Source: Achromobacter marplatensis (lineage in GTDB: Bacteria; Pseudomonadota; Gammaproteobacteria; Burkholderiales; Burkholderiaceae_B). Taken from it: a stretch of 64,000 nucleotides of DNA. Each line of letters opens with the position of its first letter. The stretch's first letter is position 1. Where the stretch lies: positions 62,001 to 126,000 of the forward strand of contig NZ_NJIG01000009.1 in assembly GCF_002209535.1 (NCBI RefSeq), in the 5' to 3' direction. Shown here piece after piece: positions 9,912-18,585 of the stretch. Position numbers and translations under genes: made by a program. The notes below the pieces were generated by a model. It had not been told where the DNA came from and did no database searches. It saw only the letters and a list, made by a program, of their open reading frames with translations.

Positions 9912-10897
9912 TCGTCGTAACCGGAGCCGCAGGCTTCATTGGCAGCAATCTGGTGCGCGGGCTGAACCGCCGCGGCATCCAGGACATCATCGCGGTGGAC
10001 GATCTGACCGAAGGCGACAAGTTCGTCAACCTGGTCGATTGCCAGATCGCAGAGTACATGGACAAGGACGATTTCCGCCGCCGGGTCGCCGACGGCAGCC
10101 TGCCCGCGGTGCGCGCCGTGCTGCATCAGGGCGCGTGCTCGGACACGACCGAGCGCAATGGCCGCTACATGATGGACAACAACTACCGCGTCACGCTGGA
10201 GCTGTTCGAATTCTGCCAGGCGCGGCGCATTCCGTTCCTGTATGCCTCGTCGGCCGCGGTGTATGGTGGGTCGTCGATCTACGTCGAGCATCCCGATAAC
10301 GAAGGCCCGCTCAACGTCTACGGCTATTCCAAGCTGCTGTTCGACCAGGTCCTGCGTAAGCGCATGGACAGCCTGACGGCACAGGTCGTGGGGCTGCGCT
10401 ACTTCAACGTCTACGGACCGCACGAACAGCACAAGGGCCGCATGGCCTCGGTGGCGTTTCACAACATGAACCAGTTCCTGGAGCATGGCCATGTGCGCCT
10501 GTTCGCGGGCTGGGACGGTTATGTGGATGGCGGGCAGAGCCGCGACTTCATTTCGGTCGAAGACGTGGTGGCCGTGAACCTGCACTTCCTGGACCATCCG
10601 CAACAGTCGGGCATCTTCAATTGCGGCACGGGCCGAGCGCAGCCTTTCAACGACGTGGCGGCGGCGGTGGTCAATACCCTGCGCGCTGAGCGTGGCGAGG
10701 CCGAATTGACGCTGGCTCAGCTGGTGGAGCTGGATCTCATCCGCTACATTCCGTTCCCGGATGACTTGAAGGGGCGCTATCAGAGCTATACGCAGGCGGA
10801 TGTCACGCAACTGCGCACCGCCGGGTTCTACGCGCCCATGCGCGACGTGCAGACCGGTGTGGCCGAGTACGTGCGCTATTGGCGCGCGCGCCGTTAA
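9908..10897 (+). CDS. hldD: ADP-L-glycero-D-manno-heptose 6-epimerase
   Basis: This 329-residue member of the extended short-chain dehydrogenase family has a Rossmann motif at the start ([15 protein letters not shown]), the serine-rich YASSAAVYG segment and the catalytic YxxxK (YGYSK). [16 protein letters not shown] is characteristic of the RfaD/HldD group. It epimerises ADP-D-glycero-D-manno-heptose to the L-glycero form used by heptosyltransferases. The ATG overlaps the rfaE1 stop. A terminator 48 bases downstream ends the lapA-lapB-rfaE1-hldD unit. Confidence 0.96.
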   Translation: MIVVTGAAGFIGSNLVRGLNRRGIQDIIAVDDLTEGDKFVNLVDCQIAEYMDKDDFRRRVADGSLPAVRAVLHQGACSDTTERNGRYMMDNNYRVTLELFEFCQARRIPFLYASSAAVYGGSSIYVEHPDNEGPLNVYGYSKLLFDQVLRKRMDSLTAQVVGLRYFNVYGPHEQHKGRMASVAFHNMNQFLEHGHVRLFAGWDGYVDGGQSRDFISVEDVVAVNLHFLDHPQQSGIFNCGTGRAQPFNDVAAAVVNTLRAERGEAELTLAQLVELDLIRYIPFPDDLKGRYQSYTQADVTQLRTAGFYAPMRDVQTGVAEYVRYWRARR

Positions 10898-10944
10898 GCG
10901 CGGACATTGCCTGGCATTGCGCTGCCTTGCCAGGCCTTGAAGAG

Positions 10945-10970
10945 AAACCACCGGTCCGGTGGTTTTTTTT
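10945..10970 (+). terminator. Rho-independent terminator after hldD
   Basis: The palindrome ACCACCGGTCCGGTGGT is followed by a run of T to 10970. Confidence 0.9.
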
Positions 10971-11090
10971 CGCCCCTGCATTTGCCGAGGTGGATGTTTT
11001 CGTTCACCGTGCCGCCCGCAGCCAGGCGTGATCGTCATGATTCAAGGGTGGCGCGACAGCCGTCGCGTCCCGTCCGTTCTGGAGACCCTC

Positions 11091-11645
11091 ATGAAACCAT
11101 TGTTCGAATCCAATGCTGCCCAATTGGGCGCTTGCCCGGCGCGGGGGGCAACGCTTCGGCCGAGCGCCGCGCGGGGCGGCCCGCGCAGGCTGCGACAGGT
11201 GCTGGGCGCGCTGGTGGTCACGGCGGGGCTGGGCGTGGCGGCGCCGCCGGCTAATGCGCTGGACGTCAATCAGGCCAGCGCGCAGCAACTGGAAGGCATT
11301 CGGGGCATTGGCCCACGCACCGCCGAGATCATCGTGGGCGAGCGCGAGCGCGGAGGCAGGTTCGACTCGTTCGAAGATCTGGCCGAGCGCGTGCGCGGCA
11401 TCGGGCTGAAAAAGGCGCAGGCGCTGGAATCCGCCGGCTTGCAGGTGGGGCCGGGCGGGGCAGCCTCCGCAGGTGCAGGGGCGGTCGCCCGTGCTTCCTC
11501 GGGGGCCAACAACGCCAAGCCTGCCGACGCCAAGCCTGATATTGCCAAACCTGCCGCGAAGACGGCGGCCGCCAAACCGGCCAAACCTGCCACTCCGGGC
11601 GCCAAGCCGGCCGCCTCGAAGGCGCAGGCGTCGTCCAGACCCTGA
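11091..11645 (+). CDS. ComEA-like helix-hairpin-helix DNA-binding protein, exported
   Basis: The ATG at 11091 has a GGAG eight bases upstream. An Arg-rich segment and a hydrophobic stretch (about residues 36-55, ending ANA-LDVN) look like a signal peptide with an unusually long N-region of about 30 residues. One ComEA-type helix-hairpin-helix domain follows (about 57-118: VNQASAQQLEGIRGIGPRTA ... RVRGIGLKKAQAL). ComEA proteins bind incoming DNA in the periplasm. The rest (about 120-184) is a low-complexity Ala/Lys/Pro tail (repeats of KPA, AKP, AAK), which could add nonspecific DNA or polyanion affinity. No other competence gene is nearby. A domain-level call is safe; a competence role is inferred. 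Confidence 0.8.
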   Translation: MKPLFESNAAQLGACPARGATLRPSAARGGPRRLRQVLGALVVTAGLGVAAPPANALDVNQASAQQLEGIRGIGPRTAEIIVGERERGGRFDSFEDLAERVRGIGLKKAQALESAGLQVGPGGAASAGAGAVARASSGANNAKPADAKPDIAKPAAKTAAAKPAKPATPGAKPAASKAQASSRP

Positions 11646-11753
11646 TCGGGCGCCCGCTTGATGGGAACCCCGGCGGGCCCCCTGGGCGGGAGCCCCTGGC
11701 GGGAGCGCGGCTTTTGGCCGCGTCCGCCGCCGGGCGGAGTTATGATCGTCCGC

Positions 11754-12662
11754 ATGACTACCTCCTACCCCACTATCGAGCAGACCGTCGGCAACACGCC
11801 GCTGGTGCGATTGCAGCGCATTCCCGGTGCCGCGGGTGACGCGCGTGGCAACGTCATCCTGGCCAAGCTGGAAGGCAACAACCCCGCCGGCTCCGTGAAG
11901 GACCGCCCGGCCTTGTCCATGATCAAGCACGCGGAAGCGCGCGGCGACATCAAGCCGGGCGATACCCTCATCGAAGCCACCAGCGGCAACACCGGCATCG
12001 CGCTGGCCATGGCGGCGGCGATGAAGGGCTACCGCATGATCCTGATCATGCCGGACAACCTGTCGGTGGAGCGCCGGGCAGCCATGGCAGCCTATGGGGC
12101 CGAGCTGATCCTAACGCCGGCCGACAAGGGCGGCATGGAATACGCCCGCGACTTGGCCACCGAGATGCAGGCGGACGGCAGGGGCGTGGTGCTGGACCAG
12201 TTTGCCAATCCCGACAACCCGCGCGCGCACGTTGAAACCACAGGCCCCGAACTCTGGGACCAGACCGAGGGCCGCATTACGCACTTCGTCAGCGCCATGG
12301 GCACGACGGGCACCATCATGGGCGTGTCGACCTATCTGAAATCGCGCAATCCGGCGGTGCAGGTGGTGGGTGCGCAGCCGGCCGAAGGCTCGCAGATTCC
12401 GGGCATCCGGAAATGGCCCGAGGCCTATCTGCCGAAGATTTTCGACCGCAGTCGCGTGGACGCCTACGAATCCATCGAGCAATCGGAAGCCGAAGTCATG
12501 GCGCGCCGACTGGCTGCGGAAGAGGGCATCTTCGGCGGTATTTCGTCCGCCGGCGCCCTGGTTGCCGCCTTGCGCGTGGCCGAGCGCGTCAATGACGCGA
12601 CCATCGTCTTCATCGTGTGCGATCGCGGCGACCGTTATCTGTCCACCGGCGTTTTCAACTGA
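11754..12662 (+). CDS. cysM: Cysteine synthase B (O-acetylserine sulfhydrylase)
   Basis: The 302-residue protein is a PLP fold-type II enzyme. The PLP lysine lies in GNNPAGSVKDRPA, the TSGNTGIALA loop binds the substrate carboxylate, and GTTGTIMG binds the PLP phosphate. It makes cysteine from O-acetylserine and sulfide; CysM forms can also use thiosulfate. I chose ATG 11754 by family length. An in-frame ATG at 11742 would add four residues; a GGAG ends only two bases before 11742 and 14 before 11754, so the start remains open. The sulfate assimilation cluster at 25101-32079 would supply its sulfide. Confidence 0.94.
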   Translation: MTTSYPTIEQTVGNTPLVRLQRIPGAAGDARGNVILAKLEGNNPAGSVKDRPALSMIKHAEARGDIKPGDTLIEATSGNTGIALAMAAAMKGYRMILIMPDNLSVERRAAMAAYGAELILTPADKGGMEYARDLATEMQADGRGVVLDQFANPDNPRAHVETTGPELWDQTEGRITHFVSAMGTTGTIMGVSTYLKSRNPAVQVVGAQPAEGSQIPGIRKWPEAYLPKIFDRSRVDAYESIEQSEAEVMARRLAAEEGIFGGISSAGALVAALRVAERVNDATIVFIVCDRGDRYLSTGVFN

Positions 12663-12701
12663 TTTCCCGAACATGCGGGGGCACAGCCTCCCCACGATGA
12701 G

Positions 12702-12728
12702 AAACGCCCCGTTCAACGGGGCGTTTTT
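12702..12728 (+). terminator. Rho-independent terminator after cysM
   Basis: Twelve-base arms (AAACGCCCCGTT and complement) around a single C are followed by TTTTT. It sits between convergent cysM and mltB. Confidence 0.88.
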
Positions 12729-12746
12729 CTGTCTGCGGACGCCCGA

Positions 12747-13901
12747 CTAGCGCGCGACGCGGGCTTCGATCTCGCTGGCCAGATCTGCCACCGAAGTCGC
12801 GTAGAAATAACTACGGTTGTATTTCGTCAGCGCAAAGAAGTTGGGCGTGCCGACCCGGTACTGGGCGGTGCCCCGGGCTTCTTCGACCAGGTCGACGACG
12901 CCCAGGGGCTGGCTGCCCCAGCCCGTCGTCGACGCGCCCGGTTGCAGGCGCGCGCCGGCGGCGCTGAGCGTGGCCCAGCTCTGCTTGGGCTCCAGCCCGC
13001 CATCGACCAGCGCGGTGGGATCCGCGGGCAGGGCCACCGGGGCGAACACGGGCAGGCCGCGTTGCCAGCCGTGTTGCGCCAGGAAGCTGCCCACCGACAT
13101 GATGGCGTCCTGGGTATTGTTCGTCAGGTCGATATGGCCGTTGTCGTCGCCGTCCACCGCGTAATGCATGATGCTGGTGGGCATGAATTGCGGCATGCCG
13201 ATGGCGCCGGCGTACGAGCCTTGCGTTTCCAGGTCCAGCTTGTCTTTCATGACCAGCGTCAGGAAGTCTGCCAGTTGGCCCCGGAACATCGTGGCGCGCT
13301 CGGGCTTGTTAGGGTCGGGATAGTCGAAGGCCAGCGTGGCCAGCGCGTCCAGCACCCGGAAATTACCCATATTGCGGCCATACAGTGTTTCGACGCCGAT
13401 GATCGACGCGATGATGGGCGCCGGCACGCCGAAGCGCTGCGAGGCCTGGTTGAGCAGGTCGCGGTTCTCGTTGTAGAAGTCCACGCCCCAGCCGATGCGC
13501 TTGGGTTCGACGAAGCGCGAACGGTACGTCAGCCAACTGCGCCAGATCTTCTTGCCCGGCGGGGCCGGCGCGATCAGGCGCGACACCGTGGCGTTGTAGC
13601 GCGAGCTCTCCAGCGCCTTGACCATGGGGTTCAGCGGCAGTTGGCGTTCCGCGGCCAGTTCTTCCACGAAGCTGCGCACTTCCGGACGCAGGGCGCCGGT
13701 GGCGGTCAACGTGGCCGGGGCGTCGTCCGGGAGTTCGGAGCCTGGTGTCGGCGTACTAGGCCCGATGCGGATGGCGGTGTTGGCAGTGGCGGCCGCGGGT
13801 TGCGCGGCGAGTGAGTTTGGAGCGGTGGGAGCGGTGGTGGAGCAGCCCGCCAGCAGGGCGGAGAGCGTTCCGAGTTGCAGTAATCGCCGACAGATGAACA
13901 T
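12747..13901 (-). CDS. mltB: Membrane-bound lytic murein transglycosylase B
   Basis: From the ATG at 13901 the protein has 384 residues; it is preceded by AAGGAAG, a good ribosome-binding site, which is why I prefer it to the ATG at 13922. A lipoprotein signal ends in LLAGC (lipobox, cysteine about residue 20). A Pro/Ala/Thr-rich linker leads to the transglycosylase domain, with the catalytic glutamate in GVETLYGRNMGNF and the conserved GAIGMPQFMPTS motif. It cleaves peptidoglycan between MurNAc and GlcNAc, forming 1,6-anhydro ends, from the inner face of the outer membrane. Only 19 bases separate its start codon from that of the divergent deacetylase gene. Confidence 0.94.
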   Translation of the reverse strand: MFICRRLLQLGTLSALLAGCSTTAPTAPNSLAAQPAAATANTAIRIGPSTPTPGSELPDDAPATLTATGALRPEVRSFVEELAAERQLPLNPMVKALESSRYNATVSRLIAPAPPGKKIWRSWLTYRSRFVEPKRIGWGVDFYNENRDLLNQASQRFGVPAPIIASIIGVETLYGRNMGNFRVLDALATLAFDYPDPNKPERATMFRGQLADFLTLVMKDKLDLETQGSYAGAIGMPQFMPTSIMHYAVDGDDNGHIDLTNNTQDAIMSVGSFLAQHGWQRGLPVFAPVALPADPTALVDGGLEPKQSWATLSAAGARLQPGASTTGWGSQPLGVVDLVEEARGTAQYRVGTPNFFALTKYNRSYFYATSVADLASEIEARVAR

Positions 13902-13920
13902 AATCTTCCTTATGGAGACC

Positions 13921-14835
13921 ATGTATCTTACTCACCCGGCATGCCGCTTGCATGAAATGGGCAGTTGGCATCCCGAAAGCCCGCAGAGGCTGGATGCCAT
14001 TTCCGACCAATTGTTGGCAAGCGGATTGATGCCTTATCTGGACGACCGGCAGGCGCCTCAAGCATCGCGCCATGACCTGCTGCGCGTGCACACTGTCCAT
14101 TATCTGGACAGTTTGCGCGAACACACGCCCGACCAAGGGTATTACCCGATAGATCCCGACACGCTGATGAATCCCCACACCTACGAGGCCGCCCTGCATG
14201 CGGCCGGCGCAGGGGTGGCGGCCGTGGATGCGGTGATGGGCGGCGAGGCCCGCACGGCCTTCTGCGCCGTGCGTCCGCCCGGCCACCATGCCTGCCGGTC
14301 GCAGGCGATGGGATTCTGCTTCTTGAACAACGTGGCCATCGCGGCGCGCCATGCGCTGGACTTCCACGGCCTGTCGCGCGTGGCCATCGTGGACTTCGAC
14401 GTCCACCACGGCAACGGCACCGAAGACGTCTTCGCCGGGGACGACCGCGTGCTGATGTGCAGCTTTTTCCAGCACCCGTTCTTCCCTAACAGCGGCACGG
14501 AACATCCGGCCGCCAACATGCTGAATGTGCCTGTGGCCGCCTATACCACGGGCGCCGCGGTCAAGACGATCGTCACCGACACCTGGCTGCCCAGGCTTGA
14601 GGCCCATCGTCCGGAACTGATCCTGGTATCGGCGGGGTTCGACGCCCACCGCGAGGACGACATGGGCCAGATGGGCCTGGTCGAGGCCGACTACGCCTGG
14701 ATCACCGAGCAGCTCGTGGACGTGGCGGAACGCCACTGCCAGGGGCGGATCGTCAGCACGCTGGAGGGCGGTTACAACTTGTCCGCCTTGGGCCGCAGTG
14801 TGGTTGCGCATATACGAGCGCTGGCGAAGCTGTAG
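13921..14835 (+). CDS. Histone deacetylase superfamily protein (acetoin utilisation/polyamine deacetylase type)
   Basis: This 304-residue protein starts at ATG 13921, with GGAG four bases upstream. It is an arginase/deacetylase-fold enzyme. RPPGHHA carries the catalytic His pair; DFDVHHGNG carries zinc and charge-relay ligands; [15 protein letters not shown] carries the remaining zinc aspartate; LEGGYN is the C-terminal signature. Bacterial members deacetylate polyamines, acetyl-lysine or short-chain amides; the substrate cannot be told from sequence. It starts 20 bases from the mltB start on the other strand, so its promoter must lie inside the mltB 5' coding region. etfB follows 70 bases downstream. 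Confidence 0.88.
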   Translation: MYLTHPACRLHEMGSWHPESPQRLDAISDQLLASGLMPYLDDRQAPQASRHDLLRVHTVHYLDSLREHTPDQGYYPIDPDTLMNPHTYEAALHAAGAGVAAVDAVMGGEARTAFCAVRPPGHHACRSQAMGFCFLNNVAIAARHALDFHGLSRVAIVDFDVHHGNGTEDVFAGDDRVLMCSFFQHPFFPNSGTEHPAANMLNVPVAAYTTGAAVKTIVTDTWLPRLEAHRPELILVSAGFDAHREDDMGQMGLVEADYAWITEQLVDVAERHCQGRIVSTLEGGYNLSALGRSVVAHIRALAKL

Positions 14836-14905
14836 AATCAGGAAAAAATTGTGCAATGCGATCCCGGCGCATGCCGGGTCATTATTTCCATTTGGAGGCA
14901 GCGGG

Positions 14906-15655
14906 ATGAAGGTGTTGGTACCTGTCAAGCGCGTCGTTGACTACAACGTCAAGGTGCGCGTCAAGTCGGATCAGACTGGCGTGGATATCGCCAATGTGAA
15001 GATGTCCATGAACCCCTTTGACGAAATCGCCGTCGAAGAAGCGACCCGCCTGAAGGAAAAGGGTGCCGTCGCTGAAGTCGTGGCGGTTTCTTGCGGCGTT
15101 GCGCAATGCCAGGAGACGCTGCGCACCGCCATGGCCATTGGCGCCGATCGCGGCGTGCTGGTCCAGACCGATGCTGAGCTGCAGCCGCTGGCCGTCGCCA
15201 AGCTGTTGAAGGCACTGGTCGACAAGGAACAGCCGCAACTGGTGATCCTGGGCAAGCAAGCCATCGACGACGACGCCAACCAGACCGGCCAGATGCTGGC
15301 CGCGCTGCTGGACTGGCCGCAAGCCACGTTCGCCAGCAAGGTTGAACTCGCCGACGGCCGCGTCACGGTCACGCGCGAAGTGGACGGCGGCCTTGAAACG
15401 CTGACGCTCACGCTGCCGGCTATCGTCACCACCGACTTGCGCCTGAACGAGCCGCGTTACGTCACGCTGCCGAACATCATGAAGGCCAAGAAGAAGCAGT
15501 TGGACACCGTCACGCCGCAAGACCTGGGCGTTGATCCGGCGCCGCGCCTGAAGACGCTGAAGGTCAGCGAGCCGCCCGCCCGCAAGGCCGGCATCAAGGT
15601 GGCCGACGTTGCAGCCCTGGTGGACAAACTCAAGAACGAAGCGAAGGTGGTTTGA
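14906..15655 (+). CDS. etfB: Electron transfer flavoprotein subunit beta
   Basis: This 249-residue protein is of normal EtfB length and starts at ATG 14906 after a GGAGGCAG ribosome-binding site. The N-terminal [19 protein letters not shown] block and the [11 protein letters not shown] and [14 protein letters not shown] motifs (AMP and FAD contacts) are diagnostic. With EtfA it carries electrons from acyl-CoA dehydrogenases to ETF-ubiquinone oxidoreductase. Its stop nearly abuts etfA. An acyl-CoA dehydrogenase lies 6.6 kb downstream and could be one of its donors. Confidence 0.96.
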   Translation: MKVLVPVKRVVDYNVKVRVKSDQTGVDIANVKMSMNPFDEIAVEEATRLKEKGAVAEVVAVSCGVAQCQETLRTAMAIGADRGVLVQTDAELQPLAVAKLLKALVDKEQPQLVILGKQAIDDDANQTGQMLAALLDWPQATFASKVELADGRVTVTREVDGGLETLTLTLPAIVTTDLRLNEPRYVTLPNIMKAKKKQLDTVTPQDLGVDPAPRLKTLKVSEPPARKAGIKVADVAALVDKLKNEAKVV

Positions 15656-15657
15656 AC

Positions 15658-16587
15658 ATGACGACGCTGGTTATTGCCGAACACGATAACGCCCAGTTGA
15701 AGGGCGCAACCCTGAACGCCGTCGCCGCCGCCGCCAAGATCGGAGGTGACGTGCACGTGCTGGTCGCCGGCGCCAACGCGCGCGCGGTGGCCGACCAGGC
15801 CGCTGCTGCCGCTGGTGTTGCCAAGGTCCTGCTGGCAGACGCGCCGCAACTGGCCGACGGCCTGGCGGAAAACGTCGCCGCCCAGGTGCTGGCCGTGGCT
15901 TCGAACTACAGCCACATCCTGTTCCCGGCCACTGCATCGGGCAAGAACGTGGCGCCGCGCGTTGCGGCCAAGCTCGATGTGGCGCAGATCTCGGACATCA
16001 TCGGCGTGGAATCCGCCGATACGTTCCAGCGCCCGATCTACGCGGGTAACGCCATCGCCACCGTGCAGTCGGCCGATGCCGTGAAAGTCATCACCGTGCG
16101 CACGACGGGCTTTGACGCCGTCGCCGCGCAAGGCGGTTCGGCTGCGGTGGAAGCAATCACCGCGGTTGCCGATTCGGGCAAGTCCACGTTCGTGGGCCGC
16201 GAAGTCGCCAAGAGCGACCGTCCTGAACTGGCCGGCGCGCGCGTGGTGGTGTCGGGCGGCCGCGGTCTGGGCAGCGCCGAGAACTTCAAGATCCTGGATC
16301 CGCTGGCCGACAAGCTGGGTGCCGCACTGGGCGCTTCGCGTGCCGCGGTCGACGCCGGCTACGCGCCGAACGATTGGCAGGTTGGCCAGACCGGCAAGAT
16401 TGTTGCGCCGCAACTGTACGTGGCGGTTGGTATCTCGGGTGCCATCCAGCATTTGGCCGGCATGAAGGATTCCAAGGTCATCGTCGCCATTAATAAAGAT
16501 CCCGAAGCGCCGATTTTCGGTGTGGCGGATTATGGCCTGGTGGGCGATTTGTTCCAGGTCGTGCCTGAATTGACCGGCGCGTTGTAG
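15658..16587 (+). CDS. etfA: Electron transfer flavoprotein subunit alpha
   Basis: The 309-residue protein starts at ATG 15658, two bases after the etfB stop; an in-frame TTG at 15652 would overlap etfB but is less likely. The C-terminal FAD domain shows [50 protein letters not shown] and [11 protein letters not shown], the conserved FAD-binding blocks of ETF alpha. It is the FAD-bearing partner of EtfB in beta-oxidation and amino-acid oxidation. A strong bidirectional hairpin terminator follows at 16608. Confidence 0.96.
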   Translation: MTTLVIAEHDNAQLKGATLNAVAAAAKIGGDVHVLVAGANARAVADQAAAAAGVAKVLLADAPQLADGLAENVAAQVLAVASNYSHILFPATASGKNVAPRVAAKLDVAQISDIIGVESADTFQRPIYAGNAIATVQSADAVKVITVRTTGFDAVAAQGGSAAVEAITAVADSGKSTFVGREVAKSDRPELAGARVVVSGGRGLGSAENFKILDPLADKLGAALGASRAAVDAGYAPNDWQVGQTGKIVAPQLYVAVGISGAIQHLAGMKDSKVIVAINKDPEAPIFGVADYGLVGDLFQVVPELTGAL

Positions 16588-16607
16588 GCCACCCGGTCAC
16601 GTCGTAT

Positions 16608-16642
16608 AAAAAACCGCAGGCGGTGAGCCTGCGGTTTTTTTT
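16608..16642 (+). terminator. Rho-independent terminator after etfA
   Basis: AAACCGCAGGC and its complement form an 11-base stem with loop GGTGA, flanked by A-run and T-run. Confidence 0.92.
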
Positions 16643-16686
16643 GGTTCCCGATAATCTGCGTCCCTTTGTCAGGGCTGTAGTATTTC

Positions 16687-16714
16687 TTTTGAATTTCTGA
16701 AAGATTCTGATAAT
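16687..16714 (+). promoter_or_regulatory. Possible sigma-70 promoter for the aspT-asdA-aspT unit
   Basis: TTTTGA (16687-16692) and GATAAT (16709-16714) have a 16-base spacer, in an AT-rich island between the etfA terminator and the first aspT. The -35 is poor. Confidence 0.35.
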
Positions 16715-16780
16715 GTGTTCCGCGCGCAGCAGGATTGTTCGCGCACGTGCTCGACCTGTACAGAACGAAGGAGATTCGGG

Positions 16781-18472
16781 ATGGAATGGTTCTTTGACAC
16801 ATTGCGGAAGTACCCTGAACTAGCGATCTTCCTGACCCTGGGATTGGGTTATTGGATCGGGGCCAAGAAAATCTTCGGTTTTAATCTAGGCGCGGTAACG
16901 GGTACTTTGCTGGTGGGCGTGCTGGTCGGGCAACTCGACATCACCATCGCCCCAATTCTGAAGCAGGTGTTCTTCCTGCTCTTCCTCTTCGGTCTTGGCT
17001 ACGGCGTCGGACCACAATTCTTCCGCGGTATGAAAAGCGATGGCCTTCCCCAGGTCATCTTCGCGGTCATCATTTGTGTGATTTGCTTGCTGGTCACTTG
17101 GGCCACCGCCGTGGGCTTCGGCTTTGATGCCGGCACCGGCGCTGGCCTGCTGTCAGGGGCGCAGACCATTTCGGCGGTGATGGGCGTGGCTACCGACACG
17201 ATCAACGGCCTGAGCGTGGATGCGGCGACCAAGAAGCAATGGATCGACAGCATTCCGGTTGCCTATGCCGTCTGCTACATCTTCGGCACCGTGGGCAGCG
17301 CCTGGCTGCTGGCCTCGCTGGGCCCGAAGCTGATGGGCGTGGACATCGTGAAGGAGTGCAAGGAATACGAAGCCAAGATGTCAGGCGGCTCTGATTCCAT
17401 GGAACTCTCCGGCTACCGCAAGTTCACGGCCCGGGCGTATCGCCTGGATCACACCGAGCACGTGGGTAAGACGGTCGGTGAACTGGAGTCGCGATTCGTC
17501 GAAGCGCGCGTCTTCGTCGAACGCATCCGGCGCGGCGATCAGATCCTGGACAACGACTCGACCACCGTCCTGCAAGCCGGCGACGTGTTGGGCGTGACGG
17601 GGCGCCACGACGCGCTGGTCTTGCAGGCTGCGGGCATCATCGGCACCGAGGTTGAAGACCGCGACTTGCTGAGCCTGCCCGCAGAGGTCGTCGAGGTGGT
17701 GCTGACCAACAAGAACGTGGCCGGCAAGACGCTCAAGGAACTGGCCGAAAACGAGACCGTGCGCCAACTGGGCCGCGGCGTGTTCTTGCGCAAGGTCGTG
17801 CGCGGCGGCCACGAGATGCCGGTCAACTGGGGCTTGAAGCTGGATCGGGGCGACCGCCTGTTCGTACTGGGCGCCAAGCGCGACGTGGAACGGGTCGTGG
17901 ACAAGCTGGGGTACGTGGACCGGGCCACCAATCAGACCGACATGGTATTCGTGGGTTTCGGCATTTTGCTGGGCGGCCTGTTCGGCACGCTGGTGCTGAC
18001 GGTAGGCGGCATCCCCATCACGTTGTCGACCTCCGGCGGCGCGCTGATCTCCGGGCTGATCTTCGGCTACCTGCGGTCGGTGCATCCCACCTTCGGCCGC
18101 GTGCCGGAGCCCGTGCATTGGTTCCTGACATCCGTCGGCTTGACCGCCTTCGTGGCGGTGGTCGGCATCACGTCGGGGCCAGGCTTCGTACAGGGCTTCC
18201 AGCAGCTCGGGGCCAAGCTGTTCGTGGCCGGCATCATCGCAACCAGCGTGCCGATGATCCTGGGGGTGTATATCGCCCGGTATGTCTTCAAATTCCATCC
18301 GGCCATCGTGCTGGGCGTCTGCGCCGGCGCCCGCACCACGACGGCCGCGATCGGCCAGATCACCGAAACGGCGAAAAGCCAGGTGCCCGCCCTGGGCTAC
18401 ACGGTGCCTTACGCCATCGGCAATACCCTGCTCATCATCTGGGGGATTGTCATTGTGTTGCTCATGACCTAG
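16781..18472 (+). CDS. aspT: AspT/YidE-family aspartate:alanine antiporter (first copy)
   Basis: The 563-residue inner-membrane protein has two membrane blocks of about five helices each (roughly residues 10-195 and 385-560). The blocks are split by a large cytoplasmic loop with two TrkA-C (RCK_C)-like domains (about 215-290 and 300-380). This is the AAE transporter layout of AspT. GYGVGPQFFRGMKSDG and ITSGPGFVQGFQQLG are the paired GxxxGPxF-type motifs. AspT exchanges aspartate for alanine; together with the decarboxylase encoded next it generates a proton motive force. AAGGAG lies seven bases before ATG 16781. Two strong hairpins separate it from asdA. Confidence 0.87.
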   Translation: MEWFFDTLRKYPELAIFLTLGLGYWIGAKKIFGFNLGAVTGTLLVGVLVGQLDITIAPILKQVFFLLFLFGLGYGVGPQFFRGMKSDGLPQVIFAVIICVICLLVTWATAVGFGFDAGTGAGLLSGAQTISAVMGVATDTINGLSVDAATKKQWIDSIPVAYAVCYIFGTVGSAWLLASLGPKLMGVDIVKECKEYEAKMSGGSDSMELSGYRKFTARAYRLDHTEHVGKTVGELESRFVEARVFVERIRRGDQILDNDSTTVLQAGDVLGVTGRHDALVLQAAGIIGTEVEDRDLLSLPAEVVEVVLTNKNVAGKTLKELAENETVRQLGRGVFLRKVVRGGHEMPVNWGLKLDRGDRLFVLGAKRDVERVVDKLGYVDRATNQTDMVFVGFGILLGGLFGTLVLTVGGIPITLSTSGGALISGLIFGYLRSVHPTFGRVPEPVHWFLTSVGLTAFVAVVGITSGPGFVQGFQQLGAKLFVAGIIATSVPMILGVYIARYVFKFHPAIVLGVCAGARTTTAAIGQITETAKSQVPALGYTVPYAIGNTLLIIWGIVIVLLMT

Positions 18473-18478
18473 TGGGAC

Positions 18479-18545
18479 GCCCGCCAAGCCGCATGGCTTG
18501 CGGGCAGCACATCGGGGCGGCGGGCGTGCCCGCCCGCACCGCCCC
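18479..18545 (+). repeat. Two adjacent strong hairpins between aspT and asdA
   Basis: Hairpin 1 (18479-18505) pairs GCCCGCCAAGCC with GGCTTGCGGGC with one bulge and a GCAT loop. Hairpin 2 (18514-18545) pairs GGGGCGG-CGGGCG with CGCCCG-CA-CCGCCCC. Neither has a T-run, so they look like intercistronic mRNA-stability or processing structures rather than terminators. Confidence 0.65.
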
Positions 18546-18585
18546 GGCAAGCGCTTGTCAAAACGCAAACCAGGAGTACTGAATA

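Noticed and set aside
14804..14838. TAGAAT as a promoter -10 for etfB
   Set aside because: The nearest -35-like TTGCGC is 23 bases away and no extended -10 is present.
16781..18472. AspT protein as a potassium channel or Trk component because of TrkA-C domains
   Set aside because: The membrane blocks and GPxF-type motifs are of the AspT/YidE class, and asdA is adjacent.
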